Assembly (NCBI RefSeq): GCF_023277745.1
Contig: NZ_CP086322.1
Span: forward strand, 5,394,001 to 5,458,000
Length of the DNA stretch: 64,000 nt
Reading direction: 5' to 3'
DNA from: Streptomyces halobius
Lineage (GTDB): Bacteria; Actinomycetota; Actinomycetes; Streptomycetales; Streptomycetaceae
Each line of letters starts with the position of its first letter. Positions within the stretch are counted from its first letter, which is position 1. Of the stretch, positions 1 through 7,925 are shown one piece after another. Made by a program: the position numbers and the translations under genes. Under the pieces are notes generated by a model. That model did not search any database. It saw only the letters and a list, made by a program, of their open reading frames with translations, and was not told the origin of the DNA.

Positions 1-1
1 C

Positions 2-829
2 TCCGTCTTCGCGCTGCCCTTCGCGTATATCGCCTCGCTCACCGCGATGTTCCAGTGGGACCGGCACATCCACTGGGGCCGGCTGCTGCTCGTCACCGTC
101 GCCATGGTCGGGCTGCGGACGTTCGCGATGGCCTGCAACCGCATCATCGACCGGGAGATCGACGCCCGGAACCCGCGGACGGCGGGCCGCGAACTGGTCA
201 CCGGCGCGGTCACCGTGCGGTCCGCCTGGACCGGGGCGATCGTCGCCGTGGTGATCTTCCTGGGGGCCGCGGCGCTGCTCAACCCGCTGTGCCTGGCGCT
301 GGCGCCGATCGCGGTGGTGCCGATGGTGGTCTATCCGTACGGGAAGCGCTTCACCAACTTCCCGCACGCGATCCTGGGTCTTGCCCAGGCGATGGGGCCG
401 GTCGGCGCCTGGATCGCGATCAGCGGCAGCTGGTCCTGGGACGCGGTCGTTCTCGGCCTCGCCGTCGGCGTCTGGATCGGCGGCTTCGACCTGATCTTCG
501 GCTGCCAGGACGTCCAGGCCGACCGGGCGCACGGCGTGAAGTCCGTACCGGCCCGCTTCGGCATCCCGGCGGCGCTGCACGGCGCCCGCGCCAGCCATGC
601 CGTCACCACGGCCCTGCTGGTCTGGTACGCGCTGGCCACCGGCGCCGGGGTCTTCTTCTGGGCCGGTCTGGTGATCGTCGTCGCGGCGTTCCTCTACGAG
701 CACACCATCGTCCGGCCGCACGATCTGTCCCGGCTCAACCGGGCCTTCTTCACGGTCAACGGCTTCATCGGCATCGCACTGTTCGTCTGCGCGCTGCTGG
801 ATCTGCTGGTGCGTGGGCTGACGGTCTGA
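2..829 (+). CDS. mqnP: Menaquinone prenyltransferase MqnP (UbiA family), 5' end outside window
   Basis: This membrane enzyme attaches the polyprenyl chain to the naphthoate ring in the futalosine menaquinone pathway. The reading frame is open from base 2 (SVFALPFAYIASLTAMFQW), so the true start lies upstream; the ATG at 47 is internal. Two Asp-rich prenyl-diphosphate/Mg2+ motifs characteristic of UbiA enzymes are visible: NRIIDREIDARNPRT and, later, CQDVQADRAHGVKSVPARFG. Several hydrophobic segments lie between and after them. The close link to a UbiX-type gene (1615) and mqnE (3273) favours MqnP over a haem or ubiquinone prenyltransferase. It runs convergently towards the rhomboid gene. Confidence 0.88.
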   Translation, partial: SVFALPFAYIASLTAMFQWDRHIHWGRLLLVTVAMVGLRTFAMACNRIIDREIDARNPRTAGRELVTGAVTVRSAWTGAIVAVVIFLGAAALLNPLCLALAPIAVVPMVVYPYGKRFTNFPHAILGLAQAMGPVGAWIAISGSWSWDAVVLGLAVGVWIGGFDLIFGCQDVQADRAHGVKSVPARFGIPAALHGARASHAVTTALLVWYALATGAGVFFWAGLVIVVAAFLYEHTIVRPHDLSRLNRAFFTVNGFIGIALFVCALLDLLVRGLTV

Positions 830-925
830 GGGCGGCGGTCTGAGGGCCGGGCCCGGGACCGCCGGCTGCCCGATGGCTGATGCCCCGTCAGGCAGCTGTC
901 CGGCCCACCCCGGCGCCTCTGAGGA

Positions 926-1516
926 CTACGGGATGGGTCTGACGGCGGCACTGTCCGTGACGGCCCCCGGGCGCTCCCGGAAGGCGATGGCCGCCAGCAC
1001 CCCGCCGATCAGCCCGAACAGATGGCCCTGCCAGCTGATGCCGCTGTCGCTCGGCAGCGCGCCCCAGAGGATCGAGCCGTACACCACGCCGACGACCAGG
1101 CCGATACCGATGTCGAGGGCCTTGCGCTCGATGAAGCCGCGCACCAGGAGATAGCCGAAGAGCCCGAAGACGACGCCGGAGGCGCCGGCGGTGTTGCTGT
1201 ACGGCGGCGCGGTCAGCCAGACGCCCAGCCCGCTGGCGACGGTGATGAGCAGCACGACACCGAGGAAGCGGGGCACCCCGCTGCGCAGCACGGCGATGAA
1301 GCCGAGCAGCAGCAGGGGCAGGGAGTTGGCCGCCAGGTGGCCGAAGCCGAAGTGGATGAAGGCGGCGGGCACCACATCGGCCAGCTCGCCGACGTCACGC
1401 GGCTGGATGCCGAAGGAGTCCAGCGCGTGCCCGCTGATGAAGTCGATGCCCTCCAGCAGCCACAGCAGCCCGACCCAGCCTGCCATCAGGCTGATCGCGG
1501 TGATCACTCGTGTCAT
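926..1516 (-). CDS. Rhomboid family intramembrane serine protease
   Basis: A 196-residue polytopic membrane protein of the rhomboid family, which cleaves substrates inside the bilayer. From the ATG at 1516 the serine motif GASGVVFG places the nucleophile at about Ser113. The partner histidine is in WQGHLFGLIGG (about His165), and the HFGFGHLAANS segment around residue 55-65 matches the conserved His/Asn region. About six hydrophobic segments are present. The ATG at 1516 was chosen over longer versions because a GGGGAGG stretch lies just upstream and the remainder is the family core. It is transcribed away from the UbiX-like gene, so the two may share a control region around 1517-1614. Substrate unknown. 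Confidence 0.85.
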   Translation of the reverse strand: MTRVITAISLMAGWVGLLWLLEGIDFISGHALDSFGIQPRDVGELADVVPAAFIHFGFGHLAANSLPLLLLGFIAVLRSGVPRFLGVVLLITVASGLGVWLTAPPYSNTAGASGVVFGLFGYLLVRGFIERKALDIGIGLVVGVVYGSILWGALPSDSGISWQGHLFGLIGGVLAAIAFRERPGAVTDSAAVRPIP

Positions 1517-1614
1517 CTCCGGCCTCCCCGTATGCCCACCTGGGCGCCCGTGACGGTTCACCCCTTAGAACGGCCGTGACGGGGTCCGTGGTTCCGCCGG
1601 ATAGGCTCGACGCT

Positions 1615-2364
1615 GTGGAGCCGCCGCACAACAACACCAGTAAGCAGGACCCCGGCCGACGCCGTCCGTGGGTCGTGGGAATCTCCGGTGCGTCCGGGAC
1701 ACCGTATGCCGCGTCCGTGCTCCGGGCATTGCTCGCGGCCGGTGAGCCGGTGGATCTGATCGTCAGCCGGGCGTCGCGGCTGACGCTGATGGACGAGACC
1801 GGCATCGCCTTCCGGGACGCGCATTGGCGCACCGACCTGCGCGAATGGCTGGCGCTCGGCGCCGACGGCAAGCCGGAGGCCTTTCCGGTGACCCAGGAGC
1901 GGCTGGCGGATGTGCGGTACTGGCCGGCCGGGGATCTGGCGGCCGGCCCGTCGTCCGGTTCGTATCCCGTCAAGGGGATGCTGATCGTCCCGGCGAGCAC
2001 GGCATGTGTCGCCGGGGTGGCGCTCGGTCTCTCGAAGGATCTGCTGCAGCGGGTGGCGAGCGTGACGCTCAAGGAGCGCCGCCCGTTGGTGGTCACGGTG
2101 CGGGAGACTCCGCTGAACGGACCGACGCTGAAGCATCTGGTGGCGCTGGACGAGGCGGGCGCCGTGGTGCTGCCCGCCTCTCCGGCGTTCTACGCGGGAG
2201 CGACGCACATCCAGGATCTGGTGGACTTCGTCGCGGGCCGGGTGCTCGACGCGGCCGGTGTGCCGCACCGGCTGTACCGGCGGTGGGAAGGGGAGCTCGG
2301 GACGGGGCACCGTCCGGCGGTGGCCGGGGGCGGCGCCAAGGAGGAGGCCCCGGAGACGCCCTAG
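1615..2364 (+). CDS. ubiX: UbiX-type flavin prenyltransferase (menaquinone decarboxylation partner)
   Basis: About 249 residues. UbiX/Pad1 enzymes make prenylated FMN, the cofactor of UbiD-type decarboxylases; in the futalosine pathway the UbiX/UbiD pair (called MqnM/MqnL) decarboxylates dihydroxynaphthoate. The flavin-binding signature GISGASGTPYA is at residues 22-32. The Ser/Thr-rich MLIVPASTACVAGVALGLS and the late KERRPLVVTVRETPLN segment are typical of the family. The frame is open further upstream, but GTG 1615 follows a GGATAGG stretch and removes an unconserved leader. No UbiD partner is in the window; it may lie upstream of mqnP. The last part is a Gly/Ala-rich tail. Confidence 0.85.
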   Translation: MEPPHNNTSKQDPGRRRPWVVGISGASGTPYAASVLRALLAAGEPVDLIVSRASRLTLMDETGIAFRDAHWRTDLREWLALGADGKPEAFPVTQERLADVRYWPAGDLAAGPSSGSYPVKGMLIVPASTACVAGVALGLSKDLLQRVASVTLKERRPLVVTVRETPLNGPTLKHLVALDEAGAVVLPASPAFYAGATHIQDLVDFVAGRVLDAAGVPHRLYRRWEGELGTGHRPAVAGGGAKEEAPETP

Positions 2365-2501
2365 CTCGGCCAGCCCTTCTTGGCGGCGGCGCGGCGCAGG
2401 CGGCGCCGCCGCCGCGGGGCGGCGGCCTGGTGAGCACGTGAACGATTGGCCTGGTCCTGCAGCTCGCGCATGCGGGCGTAGGCCATCTCGATCGAGTACA
2501 C
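2361..2501 (-). CDS. Small basic protein, 46 aa, function unknown
   Basis: A short frame starting GTG at 2501 and ending TAG at 2361. It has an AGGAG ribosome-binding site seven bases upstream, a strong reason to regard it as translated. The N-terminal half (VYSIEMAYARMRELQDQANR) looks like an amphipathic helix; the C-terminal half is Arg/Ala-rich with a run [15 protein letters not shown]. Its last bases overlap the ubiX-like stop codon region on the other strand. It diverges from the Lrp regulator at 2634, with a palindrome between them. I cannot assign a function; a small nucleic-acid- or membrane-surface-binding protein would fit the charge. Confidence 0.6.
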   Translation of the reverse strand: MYSIEMAYARMRELQDQANRSRAHQAAAPRRRRRLRRAAAKKGWPS

Positions 2502-2554
2502 GGTGACAGCTCCTGTGAAGATCGTCGTTGATCGTCGGTGATTGTTCGAATATT

Positions 2555-2575
2555 TACAGGGTTCGAGACCCTGTA
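2555..2575. promoter_or_regulatory. Inverted repeat between small ORF and Lrp gene, candidate operator
   Basis: TACAGGGT and ACCCTGTA form perfect 8-bp arms around a 5-base TCGAG centre, in an unusually AT-rich stretch. It lies 59 bp before the Lrp ATG and 54 bp from the divergent small gene. Lrp regulators commonly autoregulate, so this is a natural candidate site. No RNA-type U tract follows, which argues against a terminator. Confidence 0.5.
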
Positions 2576-2633
2576 TGCCTTAGATTCTACATGCAGAACC
2601 CGAAAATGCGTAACGATTGGAAGGCTTGAGGGC

Positions 2634-3092
2634 ATGGACGCGGTGGATAGGCAGCTCATCCAGGCACTTCGCGAGAACGGCAGGGCCTCGTACGCGGAGC
2701 TCGGCCGGCTCGTGGGCCTCTCCGGGCCCAGCGTCACGGACCGCATCAACCGTCTCGAAGCGGCCGGCGTGATCACCGGCTACCGCGCCACGGTCGACGC
2801 CGCCTCCCTCGGACTCGGCGTCACCGCGCTGGTCGGCATCTCGCTGTCGGACGCCGCCGACCACGAGGACGTCGCGCACCGGCTCAGGGACCTCGCCGAG
2901 ATCGAGGACTGCTGGTTCATCGCCGGCGACGACTCGTACATGCTCAAGGTGCGGGTGAGCGACGTCGACGGCCTGGAGCGCACCATCCGGCGGCTCTCCG
3001 GCACCAAGGGCGTCTCCCGTACCCGCACCACGATCGTGCTCTCCACCAAGTGGGAGAACCGCGTCGGCGACCTGCCCGAAGAGGTCGCATAG
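2634..3092 (+). CDS. Lrp/AsnC family transcriptional regulator
   Basis: A 152-residue regulator. The N-terminal winged helix-turn-helix starts MDAVDRQLIQALRENGR and contains SGPSVTDRINRLEAAGVI. The C-terminal effector (RAM) domain, about residues 68-145, includes the SYMLKVRVSDVDGLE strand-helix region. Such proteins form octamers or dimers that sense amino acids or related ligands. ATG 2634 was chosen because it is where the family begins; upstream codons encode no recognisable domain. It lies 180 bp before mqnE on the same strand. The ligand and targets are not evident, but autoregulation and control of the divergent 46-aa gene are plausible. Confidence 0.88.
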   Translation: MDAVDRQLIQALRENGRASYAELGRLVGLSGPSVTDRINRLEAAGVITGYRATVDAASLGLGVTALVGISLSDAADHEDVAHRLRDLAEIEDCWFIAGDDSYMLKVRVSDVDGLERTIRRLSGTKGVSRTRTTIVLSTKWENRVGDLPEEVA

Positions 3093-3272
3093 GCCACCGG
3101 AGGCATACGGGACGAACGGAAGCGGGCGGAGCGCCAAGGGGGCTCCGTCCGCTCCGATATGGGGGGAGTAGTCTCGTCGGAGCCCGTTTTTGGCACCGAA
3201 TGGCCAGAGATACGGCAGAGAGCACGGCTGTGACAGGGCCGCGAAACGGCCAAGACACTGGGAGGCGACCGG

Positions 3273-4448
3273 ATGGCTGCGTCGATGGATGTGGGCCTCA
3301 AGCGCGAGCTGGAGGCGAAGGTCCGGTCCGGTGAGCGGCTGACCCGCGAGGACGGCCTCGCCCTCTACGAGTGCGACGACCTGGCCTGGCTGGGCGGCCT
3401 CGCCAACGAGGTGCGCACCCGCAAGAACGGCGACGTCGTCCACTTCAACGTCAACCGTCATCTCAACATGACCAACGTGTGCACCGCCTCGTGCGCCTAC
3501 TGCTCCTTCCAGCGCAAGCCGGGCGAGAAGGACGCGTACACGATGCGCATCGAGGAGGCCGTCCGCCTCGCCAAGGCGATGGAGAACGAGAACCTCACCG
3601 AGCTGCACATCGTCAACGGCCTGCACCCGACCCTGCCGTGGCGCTACTACCCGCACTCCCTCAAGGCCCTCAAGGAAGCCCTCCCCGAGGTCTCGTTGAA
3701 GGCCTTCACCGCCACCGAGATCCACCACTTCGAGACCATCTCCGGGCGCAGCGCCTCCGAGATCCTCGACGAGCTGATCGACGCCGGTCTGGAGTCGCTG
3801 ACCGGGGGCGGCGCCGAGATCTTCGACTGGGAGGTCCGGCAGCACATCGTCGACCACACCACCCACTGGGAGGACTGGTCGCGCATCCACCGCCTCGCGC
3901 ACGAGAAGGGCCTGAAGACCCCGTGCACGATGCTCTACGGCCACATCGAGGAGCCCCGCCACCGCGTCGACCACGTCCTGCGGCTGCGGGAACTCCAGGA
4001 CGAGACGGGCGGCTTCCAGGTCTTCATCCCGCTGCGCTACCAGCACGACTTCGTCGACATGCAGGACGGCAAGATCCGCAACCGCCTCCAGGCGCGGACG
4101 ACCATGGCGACCGGCGCCGAGGCCCTGAAGACCTTCGCCGTCTCGCGGCTGCTCTTCGACAATGTCCCGCACGTCAAGGTCTTCTGGGTGATGCACGGTG
4201 TGCAGACCGCCCAACTGGCGCTGCAGCACGGCGCGGACGACATGGACGGCTCGGTCGTCGAATACAAGATCACGCATGACGCGGACAACTACGGCACGCC
4301 GAACAAGCTGACCCGCGAGGACCTGCTGGAGCTCATCCGCGACGCCGGCTTCCGACCGGTGGAGCGCAACACGCGGTACGAGGTCATCCGCGAGTACCCG
4401 GGCCCGGACCCCGAGCGCCGCGAGTCGCCCCAGCCGATGCGCGTCTGA
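3273..4448 (+). CDS. mqnE: Aminofutalosine synthase MqnE (radical SAM)
   Basis: 391 residues. MqnE joins 3-(1-carboxyvinyloxy)benzoate to S-adenosylmethionine to give aminofutalosine, the second committed step of the futalosine pathway. The radical-SAM cluster motif is CTASCAYC with Cys70, Cys74 and Cys77; the following ELHIVNGLHPTLPWRYY and GGGAEIFD segments match this subfamily. The related MqnC at 17218 carries its cluster cysteines at the same positions, as expected for paralogous futalosine enzymes. Length is normal. The ATG follows CTGGGAGGCGACCGG, giving a good ribosome-binding site. It is followed by a short gap and a small membrane protein. Confidence 0.93.
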   Translation: MAASMDVGLKRELEAKVRSGERLTREDGLALYECDDLAWLGGLANEVRTRKNGDVVHFNVNRHLNMTNVCTASCAYCSFQRKPGEKDAYTMRIEEAVRLAKAMENENLTELHIVNGLHPTLPWRYYPHSLKALKEALPEVSLKAFTATEIHHFETISGRSASEILDELIDAGLESLTGGGAEIFDWEVRQHIVDHTTHWEDWSRIHRLAHEKGLKTPCTMLYGHIEEPRHRVDHVLRLRELQDETGGFQVFIPLRYQHDFVDMQDGKIRNRLQARTTMATGAEALKTFAVSRLLFDNVPHVKVFWVMHGVQTAQLALQHGADDMDGSVVEYKITHDADNYGTPNKLTREDLLELIRDAGFRPVERNTRYEVIREYPGPDPERRESPQPMRV

Positions 4449-4600
4449 CGGCGTCGGAGGCGCTGAGTCCAAGAGTGTCGGAGGCTCTGAACGCGTCGGA
4501 GACGGTGCGGATGCGGCGCCAGGGGCCAGGAAGATCGCCCTCGGCGCTGTGCTTCACTGGAGCTGACCCTTTCGGTTGCCGTTGAGAAGAAGGTCCGTTC

Positions 4601-4897
4601 GTGAGTAGCCAGTCCGAGAGCAGCCACAAGTACGCCACGCTCCGCTACACCGCCCTCCGCATCGGCCTCTTCGTCGCCTCGTTCGCCCTGGTGTGGGTGC
4701 TGGCCTACTTCCGGATCATCCCGCTCGCCATCGGCAGCTCCAATATCGTCTGGCTGATGCTGCTGGCCATCGTCATCTCCGCGCCGCTCAGCTTCGTGCT
4801 GCTGCGCAAGCAGCGGGACGCGATGTCCGAGCAGATCGTGGCCAAGGTCGACCGGCAGCGCGAGCGGCTGGTCAAGCAGGAGGACGGGCTGCTGTAG
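4601..4897 (+). CDS. DUF4229-type small membrane protein
   Basis: A 98-residue protein starting GTG at 4601 behind GAAGAAGG. It has two hydrophobic helices (about residues 18-38 and 45-67) and a basic, charged tail (RKQRDAMSEQIVAKVDRQRE) likely to be cytosolic and helical. The pattern fits the DUF4229 family, widespread in actinobacteria near menaquinone genes; its role is unknown. It may be co-transcribed with mqnE, 150 bp upstream, and it is followed by a strong hairpin terminator at 4968. Confidence 0.72.
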   Translation: MSSQSESSHKYATLRYTALRIGLFVASFALVWVLAYFRIIPLAIGSSNIVWLMLLAIVISAPLSFVLLRKQRDAMSEQIVAKVDRQRERLVKQEDGLL

Positions 4898-4967
4898 CCG
4901 CCGCGTGGCTCCTGGGACGTCCCGCATGACGTCCTGTAAGACGCCTCACACCAGCGCCGTATACGAC

Positions 4968-5008
4968 AAACGCCCGGCCGTGGAATCCCCCTCCACGGCC
5001 GGGCGTTT
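4968..5008. terminator. Strong hairpin terminator after the DUF4229 gene
   Basis: A perfect 17-bp stem (arms 4968-4984 and 4992-5008) around a 7-base loop. The AAACG...CGTTT ends could supply short U runs in either direction. It closes the mqnE/DUF4229 transcription unit and insulates the following leader-peptide gene. Confidence 0.85.
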
Positions 5009-5046
5009 GCCTTTGTATGGACCGGCCGCCCCCGCCTGTCTCCCTG

Positions 5047-5073
5047 GGAACCCAAAGATTTTCTTTGGGTTCC
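5047..5073. promoter_or_regulatory. Perfect inverted repeat ahead of the Cys-rich leader ORF
   Basis: GGAACCCAAAG and CTTTGGGTTCC form 11-bp arms around the loop ATTTT. It lies 29 bp before the leader-peptide ATG, in the promoter or early 5' UTR region of the transporter gene. It could be an operator or an RNA hairpin; the sequence alone does not decide. Confidence 0.5.
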
Positions 5074-5101
5074 TCAAAGTTCGAGTGTTACCGTACTTCT
5101 C

Positions 5102-5206
5102 ATGAAGACAGCAGCCGCGCCCTCGTCCCCCATGAGCGTTCCGCTCGTGGTGCGCCTGCACGTCGATCTTTGCCGCTGTATGTCCGCGGCCTGTTGCCGC
5201 CGCTGA
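5102..5206 (+). CDS. Cys-rich putative leader peptide (34 aa), cis-regulatory
   Basis: A 34-codon frame from ATG 5102 (or internal ATG 5132) to TGA 5206. Its C-terminal half is RLHVDLCRCMSAACCRR, which carries four cysteines in a short stretch. It closely resembles the RLHVDL-type leader peptides found upstream of sulphur and cysteine genes in actinobacteria, where ribosome stalling at Cys codons is thought to couple cysteine supply to expression of the gene downstream. Here the downstream gene is a DAACS transporter starting about 100 bp later. The likeness is from memory of the family; stalling and the attenuator structure are inferred. Confidence 0.7.
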   Translation: MKTAAAPSSPMSVPLVVRLHVDLCRCMSAACCRR

Positions 5207-5308
5207 CCCGCTTCCCAGCGGCCGGAGATCCTGCCCGTCCACGGACCTCCTGGCGCTTTTTCTTCGCCGTTTCCCGACGCCGTCCCGACTGTCCCCGGAG
5301 TGTGTCCG

Positions 5309-6664
5309 TTGTCCACGTCTGCCGAGACCGCCGAGTCTTCACAGGTCCCTCAGACCCCCAAGTCCTCCCGAATACCCAGGATCCCGTTCTGGGTCCAGAT
5401 CCTGACCGGCCTCGTCCTGGGCGTGCTGCTCGGCTGGATCGCCAAGAGCGGTGACATCGGCTGGCTCACCTCCACGCTGCAGCACATCGGCGACCTCTTC
5501 ATCCGGCTGCTGAAGCTGGCTGTCGCCCCGCTGGTCTTCTTCGCGATCCTGGTGTCGATCACCAACCTGCGGCAGGTCAACAACGCCGCCCGGCTCGCCA
5601 CCCGCACCCTGCTGTGGTTCATGGTCACCTCGCTGATCGCCGTCGCCATCGGCCTGGCGATCGGCCTGCTCACCAACCCCGGCGAGGGCACCGGCCTCAC
5701 CCCCAAGGGGGGCAAGCTCCCCGATCACGCCGGTTCCTGGATCGACTTCCTGACCGGCGTCGTCCCCTCCGACGTCATCACGCCGTTCACCGAGCTCAAC
5801 GTCCTGCAGATCGTCTTCATGGCGGCCGTCGCCGGCATCGCGGCCCTGCAGCTCGGCGAGAAGGCCGAACCGGTCCTCAAGGTCAGCCGCGCCGCTCTCG
5901 AACTGCTCCAGAAGGCCCTGTGGTGGGTCATCCGCCTCGCCCCGATCGGCACCGTCGGCCTCATCGGCCACGCCATCGCGACGTACGGCTGGCACCTGAT
6001 CGGCAAGTACGCGACCTTCACCGTCGACATCTACGTCGGCTGTGCCCTGGTGCTCTTCGGCGTCTACCCGCTGCTGCTGTCGACCGTCGCCAAGGTCAAC
6101 CCGCTGCGGTTCTTCAAGGGCGCCTGGCCCGCCATCCAGCTGGCCTTCGTCTCCCGCTCCTCGGTGGGCACCATGCCCGTCACCCAGAAGGTCACCGAAC
6201 GCCTCGGTGTGCCGCGCGAATACGCGTCCTTCGCGGTGCCGTTCGGTTCGACGACCAAGATGGACGGCTGCGCCTCGGTCTACCCGGCGATCGCCGCGAT
6301 CTTCATCGCGCAGATCTTCGATGTGCCCCTGGGCATCGCCGACTACGTGCTGATCGCCTTCGTCTCGGTCATCGGCTCGGCCGCCACCGCCGGTCTGACC
6401 GGCGCCACGGTCATGCTGACCCTGACCCTCTCCACCCTGGGCCTCCCCCTGGAGGGCGTCGGCCTGCTGATGGCCATCGACCCGATCCTGGACATGATGC
6501 GTACGGCCACCAACGTCGCCGGCCAGTCCGTCATCCCGGTCCTGGTCTCCGCCCGCGAGAAGATCCTGGACCGCGACGCGTACAACGCGGCGAAGTCCTC
6601 GCCGATCGACGAGCCGGACGCATCCGAGGCCGAACAGCGGGTGACGGTGCCGGCCGCGGCGTAG
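5309..6664 (+). CDS. DAACS-family dicarboxylate/amino acid:cation symporter
   Basis: A 451-residue secondary transporter of the dicarboxylate/amino acid:cation symporter family (GltP, DctA, TcyP). The reentrant-loop motif appears as SRSSVGTMP and the substrate/cation site as GSTTKMDGC. The last helix carries DPILDMMRTATNVAGQ with the Asp/Arg/Asn residues used in this family. The frame also has a GTG at 5300, but TTG 5309 lies eight bases after GGAG, so it is preferred. The family uses C4-dicarboxylates, Glu/Asp or cystine. A Cys-rich leader peptide directly upstream makes cystine uptake an attractive hypothesis. It ends at a perfect hairpin terminator. Confidence 0.85.
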   Translation: MSTSAETAESSQVPQTPKSSRIPRIPFWVQILTGLVLGVLLGWIAKSGDIGWLTSTLQHIGDLFIRLLKLAVAPLVFFAILVSITNLRQVNNAARLATRTLLWFMVTSLIAVAIGLAIGLLTNPGEGTGLTPKGGKLPDHAGSWIDFLTGVVPSDVITPFTELNVLQIVFMAAVAGIAALQLGEKAEPVLKVSRAALELLQKALWWVIRLAPIGTVGLIGHAIATYGWHLIGKYATFTVDIYVGCALVLFGVYPLLLSTVAKVNPLRFFKGAWPAIQLAFVSRSSVGTMPVTQKVTERLGVPREYASFAVPFGSTTKMDGCASVYPAIAAIFIAQIFDVPLGIADYVLIAFVSVIGSAATAGLTGATVMLTLTLSTLGLPLEGVGLLMAIDPILDMMRTATNVAGQSVIPVLVSAREKILDRDAYNAAKSSPIDEPDASEAEQRVTVPAAA

Positions 6665-6682
6665 GGCACACCGCTCGAACTG

Positions 6683-6720
6683 GAGCGCCCCGGATCCATG
6701 GCGATGGATCCGGGGCGCTC
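6683..6720. terminator. Hairpin terminator between convergent genes
   Basis: A perfect 17-bp stem (6683-6699 and 6704-6720) with loop GGCG. It lies between the symporter and the convergent hydrolase gene and can serve both directions. Confidence 0.85.
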
Positions 6721-6771
6721 GGCCGTCGGCACTCGTGCGCCCCTCATGCCGCTGACGTCCTCGTATGACGT

Positions 6772-7683
6772 CTACGCCGTCTCCGTGTGGGCCGTTCCCG
6801 TGTGGGCCCGAATCGCGTCGGCCAGGGGCGCGTGTACGGCCGGCGGGAGGGCGTGTCCCATGCCGGGGATCTCGACGAGCCGTGCGCCGTTGATGACCTG
6901 GGCGAGGTGCTGGGGGTACGGGGGCGGGATCACCGGGTCGGCGGGGACGGCGATGACGAGCGTGGGGATCTCGTTCCGGGCGAGCTGGTCGGTGCGCAGC
7001 ATCCCGTCATGGCCGGCGCGGCTGTGCGCGGTGGAAGTGCGGTAGTGGCCGGTGTGCTCGATGATGCGGCGTTCGAGAGAGCGGAAGTAGTCTGCGTCGA
7101 AGGGGAGTTGGCCACCGGCGAGTACGCGCCAGTGTGCGACACGGCGGTCCGGCTCGGCCTCCAGGCCGTGGTCCTCGACGGGACGGGACCACGGCTCCAG
7201 GACCTCGGGAGAGATCCAGGACAGTTCGTCCGCCGGCAGTCGGGCGCCGCCGGGGAGGGTGTAGGGGGTGGTGCTGAGGGCGCTGGTGCCGATGAGGCTG
7301 GCGCTGATCAACCGGTCGGGGTGGTCGGCGAGCGCCATCTGGGCCAGCATGCCGCCCATGGACATGCCGAGGTGGGCCCGGCCGATGCCGAGTCCGTCCA
7401 GGGCGGCGATCACGTCATCGGCGAGATCGGCGAGGCGGTAGGGCTGATCGGGGGCACCTCCCGTCCGAAGGGTGGGGGAGAGCGACCAGGTGGAACGGCC
7501 GGTGTCCCGGTGGTCGTAACGGATCACCCGGTGGCGGGTGGCGAGCGCTTCGATCAGCGGCTCGGGCCAGCCGAGGCCGGACGCCTGGGCGCCCATGATC
7601 AGCAGCAGTGGGGGCGCATCGGCCGGGCCGTGCTGTTCGGTCCGGAGACGGACACCGGGGGCGGCTTCGACGAACTGGCGCAT
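6772..7683 (-). CDS. Alpha/beta-hydrolase (esterase-like)
   Basis: 303 residues with the alpha/beta-hydrolase fold. The nucleophile elbow is GMSMGG with Ser108, the oxyanion-side motif is LLLIMGAQASG, an acidic residue lies in VPADPVIPP (about residue 247), and the catalytic His is in GMGHALPP (about residue 277). It resembles aclacinomycin-methylesterase-like or proline-iminopeptidase-like hydrolases; the substrate is unknown. Residues 68-78 (SLSPTLRTGGAP region) are encoded by a hairpin repeat unit found elsewhere in the window, apparently tolerated in frame. It is divergent from a TetR regulator, with a perfect palindrome between them, so repression by that TetR is likely. Confidence 0.83.
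   Translation of the reverse strand: MRQFVEAAPGVRLRTEQHGPADAPPLLLIMGAQASGLGWPEPLIEALATRHRVIRYDHRDTGRSTWSLSPTLRTGGAPDQPYRLADLADDVIAALDGLGIGRAHLGMSMGGMLAQMALADHPDRLISASLIGTSALSTTPYTLPGGARLPADELSWISPEVLEPWSRPVEDHGLEAEPDRRVAHWRVLAGGQLPFDADYFRSLERRIIEHTGHYRTSTAHSRAGHDGMLRTDQLARNEIPTLVIAVPADPVIPPPYPQHLAQVINGARLVEIPGMGHALPPAVHAPLADAIRAHTGTAHTETA
7451..7480. repeat. Short hairpin repeat unit inside the hydrolase gene
   Basis: Read on the minus strand this is CTCCCCCACCC...GGGAGGTGCCCC. It matches the pattern of the hairpin units at 44027-44063 and 50041-50074 (CCCCCA-GCC...GGGNGGTACCCC). It contributes about ten codons to a loop following the first part of the hydrolase fold without breaking the frame. 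Confidence 0.55.
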
Positions 7684-7807
7684 GGGGGTCCTCCGGGGGC
7701 CGTGGGTGGTGAACGGCGGTCCGGGGAAACGCGGTGAACGACGGTTCTGGGAAATGCAGGCGGGGTTGCGCGCGTAGGTGTGCGCTGGCGCGTGCCCCAG
7801 TGTGTAA

Positions 7808-7824
7808 CGAGACGTATCGTCTCG
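7808..7824. promoter_or_regulatory. Palindrome CGAGACG-TAT-CGTCTCG, candidate TetR operator
   Basis: Perfect 7-bp arms with a 3-base centre, lying between the divergent hydrolase and TetR genes. The size, symmetry and AACGAGACG flank are typical of TetR-family operators. It sits 125 bp from the hydrolase start and 102 bp from the regulator start. Confidence 0.6.
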
Positions 7825-7885
7825 CCATTCCTGGATGACGTCACCGCGGGGAGGTGGGGGAGGGGAGGGCGTGAAGATCGTAGGC

Positions 7886-7899
7886 TTACTTTGCAGTAA
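7886..7899. promoter_or_regulatory. Second inverted repeat (TTACT-TTGC-AGTAA) before the TetR gene
   Basis: Five-base arms 27 bp before the TetR start codon. The GCAGTAA half recurs in the large palindrome at 8969-9004, so both may be recognised by the same protein. Weaker as an operator than the site at 7808. Confidence 0.35.
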
Positions 7900-7925
7900 A
7901 GGGGCGGGGAAGAAGGGCGTTTGGC

